The position numbers and the translations under genes were made by a program. 64,000 nt of DNA from Hydractinia symbiolongicarpus (lineage: Eukaryota > Cnidaria > Hydrozoa > Anthoathecata > Hydractiniidae). Below, piece after piece: positions 1 to 12,008 of this stretch. Under the pieces are notes generated by a model. That model saw only the letters and a list, made by a program, of their open reading frames with translations. It was not told where the DNA came from and made no database searches. The DNA lies in contig NC_079884.1 in the NCBI RefSeq assembly GCF_029227915.1, positions 4,094,001 to 4,158,000 on the forward strand, read 5' to 3'. Each line of letters opens with the position of its first letter. Position 1 is the first letter of the stretch.

Positions 1-1136
1 CGTCTCATCAAAAATGAAAACATTTTTAAAAACTACAAGTCTCATGCGTTTTAGTGCTGAAAAAATAATTTTAAAAATCGTTCGGGAAATGAGTTTACTC
101 CCTGGGTACTTTCTTTGTATATTTTGACTATGCGGGCCGAGTCCGGGGTTTACGGGAAATGGCGGGTTTTCGTTTGCCGGCGATTAAACTTCTTTTATTC
201 ACCGTCTCATCAAAATTGAAAACATTTTTAAAAAATACAAGTCTCATGCGTTTTAGTGCTGAAAAAATAATTTAAAAAATCGTTCAGGAAATGAGTTTAC
301 TCCCTGGGTACTTTCTTTGTATATTTTGACTATGCGGGCCGAGTCCGGGGTTTACGGGAAATGGCGGGTTTTCGTTTGCCGGCGATTAAACGTCTTCTAT
401 TCAGCGTCTCATCAAAAATGAAAACATTTTTAAAAACTACAAGTCTCATGCGTTTTAGTGCTGAAAAAATAATTTAAAAAGTCGTCCGGGAAATGAGTTT
501 ACTCCCTGGGTACTTTCTTTGTATACTTTTGATTATACGGACCTAGTCCGGGGTTTACGGGAAATGGCGGGTTTTCGTTTGCCGGCGGTTAAACTTCTTT
601 TATTCAGCGTCTCATCAAAAATGAAAACATTTCTGAAAAATACAAGTCTCATGGGCTTTAGTGGTGAAATAATAATTTAAAAAATCGTTCGAGAAATGAG
701 TTTACTCCCTGGGTACTTTCTTTGTATACTTTTGACTATACGGGCGGAGTCCGGGATTTACGGGAAGTCGCGGGTTTTCGTTTACCGGCGATTAAACCTC
801 TTTCATTAAGAGTCTCATCAAAAATGAAAACATTTTTGACAACTACAAGTCTCATGCGTTTTAGTGGTGAAAAAATAATTTAAAAAATCGTTCGGGAAAT
901 GAGTTTACTCCCTGGGTACTTTTTTTGTATACTTTTGACTATGCGGGCCGAGTCCGGGGTTTACGGGAAATGGCGGGTTTTCGTTTGCCGGCGATTAAAC
1001 TTCTTTTATTCAGCGTCTCATCAAAAATAAAAACATTTTTTAAAACTACAAGTCTCAAGCGTTTTAGTGGTGAAAAGATAATTTAAAAATTCGTTTTGGA
1101 AATGAGTTTATTCACAGGGTACTTTCTTTGTATACA

Positions 1137-1150
1137 TTCGACTATACGGG
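1137..1150 (+). other. Near CENP-B-box motif, one base short (example)
   Basis: TTCG-ACTATA-CGGG occurs in monomers of the ATTCGAC subtype. The mammalian CENP-B core is TTCG, seven bases, then CGGG; here the spacer is six bases, so the motif does not satisfy the consensus. Other subtypes have TTTTGAC and lack TTCG altogether. I record it as a resemblance only. Confidence 0.2.
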
Positions 1151-2844
1151 CCAAGCCCGGGATTTACGGGAAATCGCGGGTTTTCGTTTGCCGGCGATTA
1201 AACCACTTTCATTAAGCGTCTCATCAAAAATGAAAACATTTCTGAAAACTACAAGTCTCATGCGTTTTAGTGGTGAAAAAATAACTTAAAAAATCGTTCT
1301 GGAAATAGGTTTACTCCCTGGGTACTTTCTTTGTATACTTTTGACTATACGGGCCGAGTCCGGGATTTACGGGAAATCGCGGGTTTTCGTTTGCCGGCGA
1401 TTAAACTTCTTTTATTCACCGTCTCATCAAAAATGAAAACATTTTTAAAAACTACAAGTCTCATGCGTTTTAGTGCTGAAAAAATAATTTAAAAAATCGT
1501 TCAGGAAATGAGTTTACTCCCTGGGTACTTTCTTTGTACATTTTGACTATGCGGGCCGAGTCCGGGTTTACGGGAAATGGCGGGTTTTCGTTTGCCGGCG
1601 ATTAAACGTCTTTTATTCAGCGTCTCATCAAAAATGAAAACATTTTTAAAAACTACAAGTCTCATGCGTTTTAGTGCTGAAAAAATAATTTAAAAAGTCG
1701 TTCGGGAAATGAGTTTACTCCCTGGGTACTTTCTTTGTATACTTTTGATTATACGGACCTAGTCCGGGGTTTACGGGAAATGGCGGGTTTTCGTTTGCCG
1801 GCGGTTAAACTTCTTTTATTCAGCGTCTCATCAAAAATGAAAACATTTCTGAAAACTACAAGTCTCATGCGTTTTAGTGGTGAAAAAATAACTTAAAAAA
1901 TCGTTCCGGAAATAAGTTTACTCCCAGGGTACTTTCTTTGTATACTTTTGACTATACGGGCCGAGTCCGGGATTTACGGGAAATCGCGGGTTTTCGTTTG
2001 CCGGCGATTAAACTTCTTTTATTCACCGTCTCATCAAAAATGAAAACATTTTTAAAAACTACAAGTCTCATGCGTTTTAGTGCTGAAAAAATAATTTAAA
2101 AAATCGTTCGGGAAATGAGTTTACCCCCTGGGTACTTTCTTTGTATATTTTGACTATGCGGGCCGAGTCCGGGGTTTACGGGAAATCGCAGGTTTTCGTT
2201 TGCCGGCGATTAAATTTCTTTTATTCAGCGTCTCATCAAAAATGAAAACATTTTTGAAAACTACAAGTCTCATGCGTTTTAGTGGTGAAAAAATAACTTA
2301 AAAAATCGTTCCAGAAATGAGTTTACTCCCTGGGTACTATCTTTGTATACATTCGACTATACGGGCCAAGCCCGGGATTTACGGGAAATCGCAGGTTTTC
2401 GTTTGGCGGCGATTGAACCTGTTTCATTAAGCGTCTCTTCAAAAATGAAAACATTTTTGAAAACTACAAGTCTCATGCGTTTTAGTGGTGCAAAAAAAAT
2501 TTAAAAATCGTTCGGGAAATGAATTTACTCCCTGGGTACTTTCTTTGTATACATTCGACTATACGGGCCAAGCCCGGGATTTACGGGAAATTGCGGGATT
2601 TTGTTTGCCGGCGATTAAACTTCTTTTATTCAGCGTCTCATCAAAAATGAAAACATTTTTGAAAACTACAAGTCTTATGCGTTTTAGTGGTGAAAAAATA
2701 ATTTAAAAAATGGTTTTAGAAATGAGTTTACTCACAGGGTACTTTCTTTGTATACATTCGACTATACCGGCCAAGCCCGGGATTTACGGGAAATCGCGGG
2801 TTTTCGTTTGCCGGCGATTAAACCACTTTCATTAAGCGTCTCAT

Positions 2845-2916
2845 CAAAAATGAAAACATTTTTAAAAACTACAAGTCTCATGGGCTCTAGTGGTGAAATA
2901 ATAATTTAAAAAATCG
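2845..2916 (+). other. A-tract-rich segment of the monomer (example)
   Basis: Runs of four to six A or T occur at roughly 10-bp intervals (CAAAAATG, GAAAAC, ATTTTTAAAAAC), followed by further A-runs near TAATTTAAAAAATCG. A-tracts phased with the helix produce intrinsic curvature, a property reported for many satellite DNAs. Here the curvature is inferred from spacing only. The segment is present in nearly every monomer, with an 11-bp loss in four of them. Confidence 0.5.
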
Positions 2917-2969
2917 TTTGGGAAATTAGTTTACTCCCTGGGTACTTTCTTTGTATACTTTTGACTATA

Positions 2970-3003
2970 CGGGCCGAGTCCGGGATTTACGGGAAATCGC
3001 GGG
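2970..3003 (+). other. Helically phased CGGG cluster inside the monomer (example)
   Basis: CGGG begins at 2970, 2981, 2990 and 3000, i.e. spacings of 11, 9 and 10 bp, close to one DNA turn each. The same arrangement recurs in most monomers in both array halves, although the second and fourth motifs are often altered by a CpG-type change (CCAGG, CTGGG, GCAGG). Such spacing would put the four motifs on one helix face. This could be a protein-binding platform or simply an internal sub-repeat; no binding protein can be named from sequence alone. Confidence 0.55.
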
Positions 3004-3648
3004 TTTTCGTTTGCCGGCGATTAAACTTCTTTTATTCAGCGTCTCATCAAAAATGAAAACATTTTTAAAAACTACAAGTCTCATGGGCTCTAGTGGTGAA
3101 ATAATAATTCAAAAAATCGTTTGGGAAATTAGTTTACTCCCTGGGTACTTTCTTTGTATACTTTTAACTATACGGGCCGAGTCCGGGATTTACGGGAAAT
3201 CGCAGGTTTTCGTTTGCCGGCGATTAAATTTCTTTTATTCAGCGTCTCATCAAAAATGAAAACATTTTTGAAAACTACAAGTCTAATGCGTTTTAGTGGT
3301 GAAAAAGTAAATTAAAAAATCGTTCGGGAAATGAGTTTACTCCCTGGGTACTTTCTTTGTATACATTCGACTATACCGGCCAAGCCCGGGATTTACGGGA
3401 AATCGCGGGTTTTCGTTTGCCGGCGATTAAACCACTTTCATTAAGCGTCTCATCAAAAATGAAAACATTTCTGAAAACTACAAGTCTCATGCGTTTTAGT
3501 GGTGAAAAAATAACTTAAAAAATCGTTCCGGAAATAAGTTTACTCCCTGGGTACTTTCTTTGTATACTTTTGACTATACGGGCCGAGTCCGGGATTTACG
3601 GGAAATCGCGGGTTTTCGTTTGCCGGCGATTAAACTTCTTTTATTCAC

Positions 3649-6600
3649 CGTCTCATCAAAAATGAAAACATTTTTAAAAACTACAAGTCTCATGCGTTTT
3701 AGTGCTGAAAAAATAATTTTAAAAATCGTTCGGGAAATGAGTTTACTCCCTGGGTACTTTCTTTGTATATTTTGACTATGCGGGCCGAGTCCGGGGTTTA
3801 CGGGAAATGGCGGGTTTTCGTTTGCCGGCGATTAAACTTCTTTTATTCACCGTCTCATCAAAATTGAAAACATTTTTAAAAAATACAAGTCTCATGCGTT
3901 TTAGTGCTGAAAAAATAATTTAAAAAATCGTTCAGGAAATGAGTTTACTCCCTGGGTACTTTCTTTGTATATTTTGACTATGCGGGCCGAGTCCGGGGTT
4001 TACGGGAAATGGCGGGTTTTCGTTTGCCGGCGATTAAACGTCTTCTATTCAGCGTCTCATCAAAAATGAAAACATTTTTAAAAACTACAAGTCTCATGCG
4101 TTTTAGTGCTGAAAAAATAATTTAAAAAGTCGTCCGGGAAATGAGTTTACTCCCTGGGTACTTTCTTTGTATACTTTTGATTATACGGACCTAGTCCGGG
4201 GTTTACGGGAAATGGCGGGTTTTCGTTTGCCGGCGGTTAAACTTCTTTTATTCAGCGTCTCATCAAAAATGAAAACATTTCTGAAAAATACAAGTCTCAT
4301 GCGTTTTAGTGGTGAAAAAATAACTTAAAAAATCGTTCCGGAAATAAGTTTACTCCCTGGGTACTTTCTTTGTATACTTTTGACTATACGGGCCGAGTCC
4401 GGGATTTACGGGAAATCGCGGGTTTTCGGTTGCCGGCGATTAAACTTCTTTTATTCACCGTCTCATCAAAAATGAAAACATTTTTAAAAACTACAAGTCT
4501 CATGCGTTTTAGTGCTGAAAAAATAATTTAAAAAATCGTTCGGGAAATGAGTTTACTCCCTGGGTACTTTCTTTGTATATTTTGACTATGCGGGCCGAGT
4601 CCGGGGTTTACGGGAAATGGCGGGTTTTTGTTTGCCGGCGATTAAACGTCTTTTATTCAGCGTCTCATCAAAAATGAAAACATTTTTAAAAACTACAAGT
4701 CTCATGGGCTCTAGTGGTGAAATAATAATTCAAAAAATCGTTTGGGAAATTAGTTTACTCCCTGGGTACTTTCTTTGTATACTTTTGACTATACGGGCCG
4801 AGTCCGGGATTTACGGGAAATCGCAGGTTTTCGTTTGCCGGCGATTAAATTTCTTTTATTCAGCGTCTCATCAAAAATGAAAACATTTTTGAAAACTACA
4901 AGTCTCATGCGTTTTAGTGGTGAAAAAATAACTTAAAAAATCGTTCCAGAAATGAGTTTACTCCCTGGGTACTATCTTTGTATACATTCGACTATACGGG
5001 CCAAGCCCGGGATTTACGGGAAATCGCAGGTTTTCGTTTGGCGGCGATTAAACCTGTTTCATTAAGCGTCTCTTTAAAAATGAAAACATTTTTGAAAACT
5101 ACAAGTCTCATGCGTTTTAGTGGTGCAAAAAAAATTTAAAAATCGTTCGGGAAATGAATTTACTCCCTGGGTACTATCTTTGTATACATTCGACTATACG
5201 GGCCGAGCCCGGGATTTACGGGAAATTGCGGGATTTTGTTTGCCGGCGATTAAACTTCTTTTATTCAGCGTCTCATCAAAAATGAAAACATTTTTGAAAA
5301 CTACAAGTCTTATGCGTTTTAGTGGTGAAAAAATAATTTAAAAAATGGTTTTGGAAATGAGTTTACTCACAGGGTACTTTTTTGTATACATTCGACTATA
5401 CCGGCCAAGCCCGGGATTTACGGGAAATCGCGGGTTTTCGTTTGCCGGCGATTAAACCACTTTCATTAAGCGTCTCATCAAAAATGAAAACATTTTTAAA
5501 AACTACAAGTCTCATGGGCTCTAGTGGTGAAATAATAATTCAAAAAATCGTTTGGGAAATTAGTTTACTCCCTGGGTACTTTCTTTGTATACTTTTGACT
5601 ATACGGGCCGAGTCCGGGATTTACGGGAAATCGCGGGTTTTCGTTTGCCGGCGATTAAACATCTTTTATTCAGCGTCTCATCAAAAATGAAAACATTTTT
5701 AAAAACTACAAGTCTCATGGGCTCTAGTGGTGAAATAATAATTCAAAAAATCGTTTGGGAAATTAGTTTACTCCCTGGGTACTTTCTTTGTATACTTTTA
5801 ACTATACGGGCCGAGTCCGGGATTTACGGGAAATCGCAGGTTTTCGTTTGCCGGCGATTAAATTTCTTTTATTCAGCGTCTCATCAAAAATGAAAACATT
5901 TTTGAAAACTACAAGTCTAATGCGTTTTAGTGGTGAAAAAGTAAATTAAAAAATCGTTCGGGAAATGAGTTTACTCCCTGGGTACTATCTTTGTATACTT
6001 TTGACTATACGGGCCAAGCCCGGGATTTACGGGAAATCTCGGGTTTTCGTTTGCCGGCGATTAAACCTCTTTCATTAAGCGTCTCATCAAAAATGAAAAC
6101 ATTTTTGAAAACTACAAGTCTCATGCGTTTTAGTGTTGAAAAAATAAATTAAAAAATCGTTCTGGAAATGAGTTTACTCACAGGGTACTTTCTTTGTATA
6201 CATTCGACTATACGGGCCAAGCCCGGGATTTACGGGATATCGCGGGTTTTCGTTTGCCGGCGATTAAACCTGTTTCATTAAGCGTCTCATCAAAAATGAA
6301 AATATTTTTGAAAACTACAAGTCTCATGCGTTTTAGTGGTGCAAAAAAAATTTAAAAAATCGTTTCGGAAATGAGTTTACTCACAGGGTACTTTCTTTGT
6401 ATACATTCGACTATACGGACCAAGCCCGGGATTTACGGGAAATCGCGGGTTTTTGTTTGCCGGCGATTAAACAACTTTCATTAAGCGTCTCATCAAAAAT
6501 GAAAACATTTCTGAAAACTACAAGTCTCATGCGTTTTAGTGGTGAAAATTAATATAAAAAATCGTTCGGGAAATGAGTTTACTCCCTGGGTACTATCTTT

Positions 6601-7499
6601 GTATACTTTTGACTATACGGGCCGAGTCCGGGATTTACGGGAAGTCGCGGGTTTTCGTTTGCCGGCAATTAAACCTCTTTTATTCAGCGTCTCATCAAAA
6701 ATGAAAACATTTTTAAAAACTACAAGTCTCATGGGCTTTAGTGGTGAAATAATAATTTAAAAAATCGTTCGAGAAATGAGTTTACTCCCTGGGTACTTTC
6801 TTTGTATACTTTTGACTATACGGGCGGAGTCCGGGATTTACGGGAAGTCGCGGGTTTTCGTTTACCGGCGATTAAACCTCTTTCATTAAGAGTCTCATCA
6901 AAAATGAAAACATTTTTGAAAACTACAAGTCTCATGCGTTTTAGTGGTGAAAAAATAATTTAAAAAATCGTTCGGGAAATGAGTTTACTCCCTGGGTACT
7001 TTTTTTGTATACTTTTGACTATGCGGGCCGAGTCCGGGGTTTACGGGAAATGGCGGGTTTTCGTTTGCCGGCGATTAAACTTCTTTTATTCCGCGTCTCA
7101 TCAAAAATAAAAACATTTTTTAAAACTACAAGTCTCAAGCGTTTTAGTGGTGAAAAGATAATTTAAAAATTCGTTTTGGAAATGAGTTTATTCACAGGGT
7201 ACTTTCTTTGTATACATTCGACTATACGGGCCAAGCCCGGGATTTACGGGAAATCGCGGGTTTTCGTTTGCCGGCGATTAAACCACTTTCATTAAGCGTC
7301 TCATCAAAAATGAAAACATTTCTGAAAACTACAAGTCTCATGCGTTTTAGTGGTGAAAAAATAACTTAAAAAATCGTTCCGGAAATAAGTTTACTCCCTG
7401 GGTACTTTCTTTGTATACTTTTGACTATACGGGCCGAGTCCGGGATTTACGGGAAATCGCGGGTTTTCGTTTGCCGGCGATTAAACTTCTTTTATTCAC
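3649..7499 (+). repeat. 19-monomer higher-order block, copy 2 (rearranged)
   Basis: The block starts as an exact-looking copy of base 1 onward for about 650 bp. Inside its fourth monomer it switches: CTGAAAAATACAAGTCTCATG matches the fourth monomer of copy 1, but the following CGTTTTAGTGGTG with AATAACTT matches the tenth. Later units correspond to copy-1 units in a changed order, and the block ends at 7500 where the GTGCTG-type unit recurs. A segment near 6730-7700 repeats 650-1620 at an offset of about 6,080 bp. It is a mosaic of the first block plus extra subtypes. Confidence 0.65.
4459..6364 (+). repeat. 1.9-kb segment repeated at 8918-10823
   Basis: Nine to ten monomers match the segment 4,459 bp downstream through a long series of private variants: the GGGCTCTAG units, CGTTCCAG, GTTTGGCGGCG, GGTGCAAAAAAAATTT, AGTAAATTAAAA and AGTGTTGAAAAAATAAATT. 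The copies differ at scattered bases, for example CGTCTCTTTAAAAATG against CGTCTCTTCAAAAATG. The match ends at 6364, where TTTCGG is replaced by TAGGG in the other copy. Confidence 0.75.
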
Positions 7500-8511
7500 C
7501 GTCTCATCAAAAATGAAAACATTTTTAAAAACTACAAGTCTCATGCGTTTTAGTGCTGAAAAAATAATTTAAAAAATCGTTCGGGAAATGAGTTTACTCC
7601 CTGGGTACTTTCTTTGTATATTTTGACTATGCGGGCCGAGTCCGGGGTTTACGGGAAATGGCGGGTTTTCGTTTGCCGGCGATTAAACTTCTTTTATTCA
7701 CCGTCTCATCAAAATTGAAAACATTTTTAAAAAATACAAGTCTCATGCGTTTTAGTGCTGAAAAAATAATTTAAAAAATCGTTCAGGAAATGAGTTTACT
7801 CCCTGGGTACTTTCTTTGTATACTTTTGACTATGCGGGCCGAGTCCGGGGTTTACGGGAAATGGCGGGTTTTCGTTTGCCGGCGATTAAACCACTTTCAT
7901 TAAGCGTCTCATCAAAAATGAAAACATTTCTGAAAACTACAAGTCTCATGCGTTTTAGTGGTGAAAAAATAACTTAAAAAATCGTTCCGGAAATAAGTTT
8001 ACTCCCTGGGTACTTTCTTTGTATACTTTTGACTATACGGGCCGAGTCCGGGATTTACGGGAAATCGCGGGTTTTCGTTTGCCGGCGATTAAACTTCTTT
8101 TATTCACCGTCTCATCAAAAATGAAAACATTTTTAAAAACTACAAGTCTCATGCGTTTTAGTGCTGAAAAAATAATTTAAAAAATCGTTCGGGAAATGAG
8201 TTTACTCCCTGGGTACTTTCTTTGTATATTTTGACTATGCGGGCCGAGTCCGGGGTTTACGGGAAATGGCGGGTTTTCGTTTGCCGGCGATTAAACTTCT
8301 TTTATTCACCGTCTCATCAAAATTGAAAACATTTTTAAAAAATACAAGTCTCATGCGTTTTAGTGCTGAAAAAATAATTTAAAAAATCGTTCAGGAAATG
8401 AGTTTACTCCCTGGGTACTTTCTTTGTATATTTTGACTATGCGGGCCGAGTCCGGGGTTTACGGGAAATGGCGGGTTTTCGTTTGCCGGCGATTAAACGT
8501 CTTTTATTCAG
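7297..8511 (+). repeat. Tandem duplication of a 3-monomer segment (608 bp x 2)
   Basis: Copy A spans 7297-7904 and copy B 7905-8511. In both, the units run in the order CTGAAAAC/AATAACTT unit, GTGCTG unit, then the CAAAATTG/AAAAAATACAAG unit. The clearest difference is GTATACTTTT (copy A) against GTATATTTT (copy B) in the last unit. This local duplication breaks the longer block order and looks younger than it. Confidence 0.8.
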
Positions 8512-8917
8512 CGTCTCATCAAAAATGAAAACATTTTTAAAAACTACAAGTCTCATGCGTTTTAGTGCTGAAAAAATAATTTAAAAAGTCGTTCGGGAAA
8601 TGAGTTTACTCCCTGGGTACTTTCTTTGTATACTTTTGATTATACGGACCTAGTCCGGTGTTTACGGGAAATGGCGGGTTTTCGTTTGCCGGCGGTTAAA
8701 CTTCTTTTATTCAGCGTCTCATCAAAAATGAAAACATTTCTGAAAACTACAAGTCTCATGCGTTTTAGTGGTGAAAAAATAACTTAAAAAATCGTTCCGG
8801 AAATAAGTTTACTCCCAGGGTACTTTCTTTGTATACTTTTGACTATACGGGCCGAGTCCGGGATTTACGGGAAATCGCGGGTTTTCGTTTGCCGGCGATT
8901 AAACTTCTTTTATTCAC

Positions 8918-10823
8918 CGTTTCATCAAAAATGAAAACATTTTTAAAAACTACAAGTCTCATGCGTTTTAGTGCTGAAAAAATAATTTAAAAAATCGTTC
9001 GGGAAATGAGTTTACTCCCTGGGTACTTTCTTTGTATATTTTGACTATGCGGGCCGAGTCCGGGGTTTACGGGAAATGGCGGGTTTTTGTTTGCCGGCGA
9101 TTAAACGTCTTTTATTCAGCGTCTCATCAAAAATGAAAACATTTTTAAAAACTACAAGTCTCATGGGCTCTAGTGGTGAAATAATAATTCAAAAAATCGT
9201 TTGGGAAATTAGTTTACTCCCTGGGTACTTTCTTTGTATACTTTTGACTATACGGGCCGAGTCCGGGATTTACGGGAAATCGCAGGTTTTCGTTTGCCGG
9301 CGATTAAATTTCTTTTATTCAGCGTCTCATCAAAAATGAAAACATTTTTGAAAACTACAAGTCTCATGCGTTTTAGTGGTGAAAAAATAACTTAAAAAAT
9401 CGTTCCAGAAATGAGTTTACTCCCTGGGTACTATCTTTGTATACATTCGACTATACGGGCCAAGCCCGGGATTTACGGGAAATCGCAGGTTTTCGTTTGG
9501 CGGCGATTAAACCTGTTTCATTAAGCGTCTCTTCAAAAATGAAAACATTTTTGAAAACTACAAGTCTCATGCGTTTTAGTGGTGCAAAAAAAATTTAAAA
9601 ATCGTTCGGGAAATGAATTTACTCCCTGGGTACTTTCTTTGTATACATTCGACTATACGGGCCAAGCCCGGGATTTACGGGAAATTGCGGGATTTTGTTT
9701 GCCGGCGATTAAACTTCTTTTATTCAGCGTCTCATCAAAAATGAAAACATTTTTGAAAACTACAAGTCTTATGCGTTTTAGTGGTGAAAAAATAATTTAA
9801 AAAATGGTTTTGGAAATGAGTTTACTCACAGGGTACTTTCTTTGTATACATTCGACTATACCGGCCAAGCCCGGGATTTACGGGAAATCGCGGGTTTTCG
9901 TTTGCCGGCGATTAAACCACTTTCATTAAGCGTCTCATCAAAAATGAAAACATTTTTAAAAACTACAAGTCTCATGGGCTCTAGTGGTGAAATAATAATT
10001 CAAAAAATCGTTTGGGAAATTAGTTTACTCCCTGGGTACTTTCTTTGTATACTTTTGACTATACGGGCCGAGTCCGGGATTTACGGGAAATCGCGGGTTT
10101 TCGTTTGCCGGCGATTAAACTTCTTTTATTCAGCGTCTCATCAAAAATGAAAACATTTTTAAAAACTACAAGTCTCATGGGCTCTAGTGGTGAAATAATA
10201 ATTCAAAAAATCGTTTGGGAAATTAGTTTACTCCCTGGGTACTTTCTTTGTATACTTTTAACTATACGGGCCGAGTCCGGGATTTACGGGAAATCGCAGG
10301 TTTTCGTTTGCCGGCGATTAAATTTCTTTTATTCAGCGTCTCATCAAAAATGAAAACATTTTTGAAAACTACAAGTCTAATGCGTTTTAGTGGTGAAAAA
10401 GTAAATTAAAAAATCGTTCGGGAAATGAGTTTACTCCCTGGGTACTATCTTTGTATACTTTTGACTATACGGGCCAAGCCCGGGATTTACGGGAAATCTC
10501 GGGTTTTCGTTTGCCGGCGATTAAACCTCTTTCATTAAGCGTCTCATCAAAAATGAAAACATTTTTGAAAACTACAAGTCTCATGCGTTTTAGTGTTGAA
10601 AAAATAAATTAAAAAATCGTTCTGGAAATGAGTTTACTCACAGGGTACTTTCTTTGTATACATTCGACTATACGGGCCAAGCCCGGGATTTACGGGATAT
10701 CGCGGGTTTTCGTTTGCCGGCGATTAAACCTGTTTCATTAAGCGTCTCATCAAAAATGAAAATATTTTTGAAAACTACAAGTCTCATGCGTTTTAGTGGT
10801 GCAAAAAAAATTTAAAAAATCGT
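8918..10823 (+). repeat. Second copy of the 1.9-kb segment 4459-6364
   Basis: This is the downstream partner of the segment at 4459. Immediately after it, 10824-11027 carries one additional monomer (CGGTATTTACGG with TTAAGCCTCTC) absent from the first copy. The match to 6365-7345 then resumes at 11028 with the offset increased by one monomer, from 4,459 to 4,663 bp. Confidence 0.75.
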
Positions 10824-11027
10824 TAGGGAAATGAGTTTACTCCCTGGGTACTTTCTTTGTATACATTCGACTATACGGGCCAAGCCCGGTATTTACGGGA
10901 AATCGCGGGATTTTGTTTGCCGGCGATTAAACCTCTTTTATTAAGCCTCTCATCAAAAATGAAAACATTTTTGAAAACTGCAAGTCTCATGTGTTTTAGT
11001 GGTGAAAAGATAATTGAAAAAATCGTT

Positions 11028-12008
11028 TCGGAAATGAGTTTACTCACAGGGTACTTTCTTTGTATACATTCGACTATACGGACCAAGCCCGGGATTTACG
11101 GGAAATCGCGGGTTTTTGTTTGCCGGCGATTAAACAACTTTCATTAAGCGTCTCATCAAAAATGAAAACATTTCTGAAAACTACAAGTCTCATGCGTTTT
11201 AGTGGTGAAAATTAATATAAAAAATCGTTCGGGAAATGAGTTTACTCCCTGGGTACTTTCTTTGTATACTTTTGACTATACGGGCCGAGTCCGGGATTTA
11301 CGGGAAGTCGCGGGTTTTCGTTTGCCGGCAATTAAACCTCTTTTATTCAGCGTCTCATCAAAAATGAAAACATTTTTAAAAACTACAAGTCTCATGGGCT
11401 TTAGTGGTGAAATAATAATTTAAAAAATCGTTCGAGAAATGAGTTTACTCCCTGGGTACTTTCTTTGTATACTTTTGACTATACGGGCGGAGTCCGGGAT
11501 TTACGGGAAGTCGCGGGTTTTCGTTTACCGGCGATTAAACCTCTTTCATTAAGAGTCTCATCAAAAATGAAAACATTTTTGAAAACTACAAGTCTCATGC
11601 GTTTTAGTGGTGTAAAAATAATTTAAAAAATCGTTCGGGAAATGAGTTTACTCCCTGGGTACCTTTTTTGTATACTTTTGACTATGCGGGACGAGTCCGG
11701 GGTTTACGGGAAATGGCGGGTTTTCGTTTGCCGGCGATTAAACTTCTTTTATTCAGCGTCTCATCAAAAATAAAAACATTTTTTAAAACTACAAGTCTCA
11801 AGCGTTTTAGTGGTGAAAAGATAATTTAAAAATTCGTTTTGGAAATGAGTTTATTCACAGGGTACTTTCTTTGTATACATTCGACTATACGGGCCAAGCC
11901 CGGGATTTACGGGAAATCGCGGGCTTTCGTTTGCCGGCGATTAAACCACTTTCATTAAGCGTCTCATCAAAAATGAAAACATTTCTGAAAACTACAAGTC
12001 TCATGCAT
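11028..12008 (+). repeat. Copy of 6365-7345 (offset 4,663 bp)
   Basis: The shared chain of variants includes AATTAATATAAAAAATCG, GGGCTTTAGTGGTG, CGGGCGGAGTCC, GTTTACCGGCG, AAGAGTCTCATC and the CAAAAATAAAAACATTTTTTAA unit with CTCAAGCG. The upstream copy ends near 7345 (GCGTTTTAG with AACTT) where this copy has GCATTTTAG with AATTT. It continues the duplication at 8918-10823 after one extra monomer. Confidence 0.7.

Larger units (their letters stand above)
2837..3039 (+). repeat. Representative satellite monomer (203 bp)
   Basis: One complete unit used as reference. Positions 1-80 of the unit are A/T rich: A-tracts at CAAAAATG, GAAAAC, ATTTTTAAAAAC, then GGTGAAATAATAATTT and AAAAAATCG. Positions 81-130 hold a conserved TTTACTCCCTGGGTAC stretch and GTATAC. 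Positions 131-167 hold CGGG four times. Positions 178-183 are the GCCGGC palindrome, followed by GATTAAAC and the TTCTTTTATTCAG end. By hand count a typical unit is about 37% GC, about 26% in the first 80 bp and near 50% from 81 to 185. A length of 203 bp is compatible with one nucleosome plus linker, but that is inference. Confidence 0.9.
1..3648 (+). repeat. 18-monomer higher-order block, copy 1
   Basis: The block runs from the window start to the point where its opening sequence recurs at 3649. Bases 1-652 and 3649-4301 read identically by eye, sharing private changes such as AATAATTTTAAAAATCG, CAAAATTGAAAAC in the second monomer and CGTCTTCTATTC at the end of the third. Eighteen units occupy 3,648 bp, six less than 18 x 203, because several units lack one or two bases. 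Its 5' limit is the window edge, so the true block may start earlier. Confidence 0.75.
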
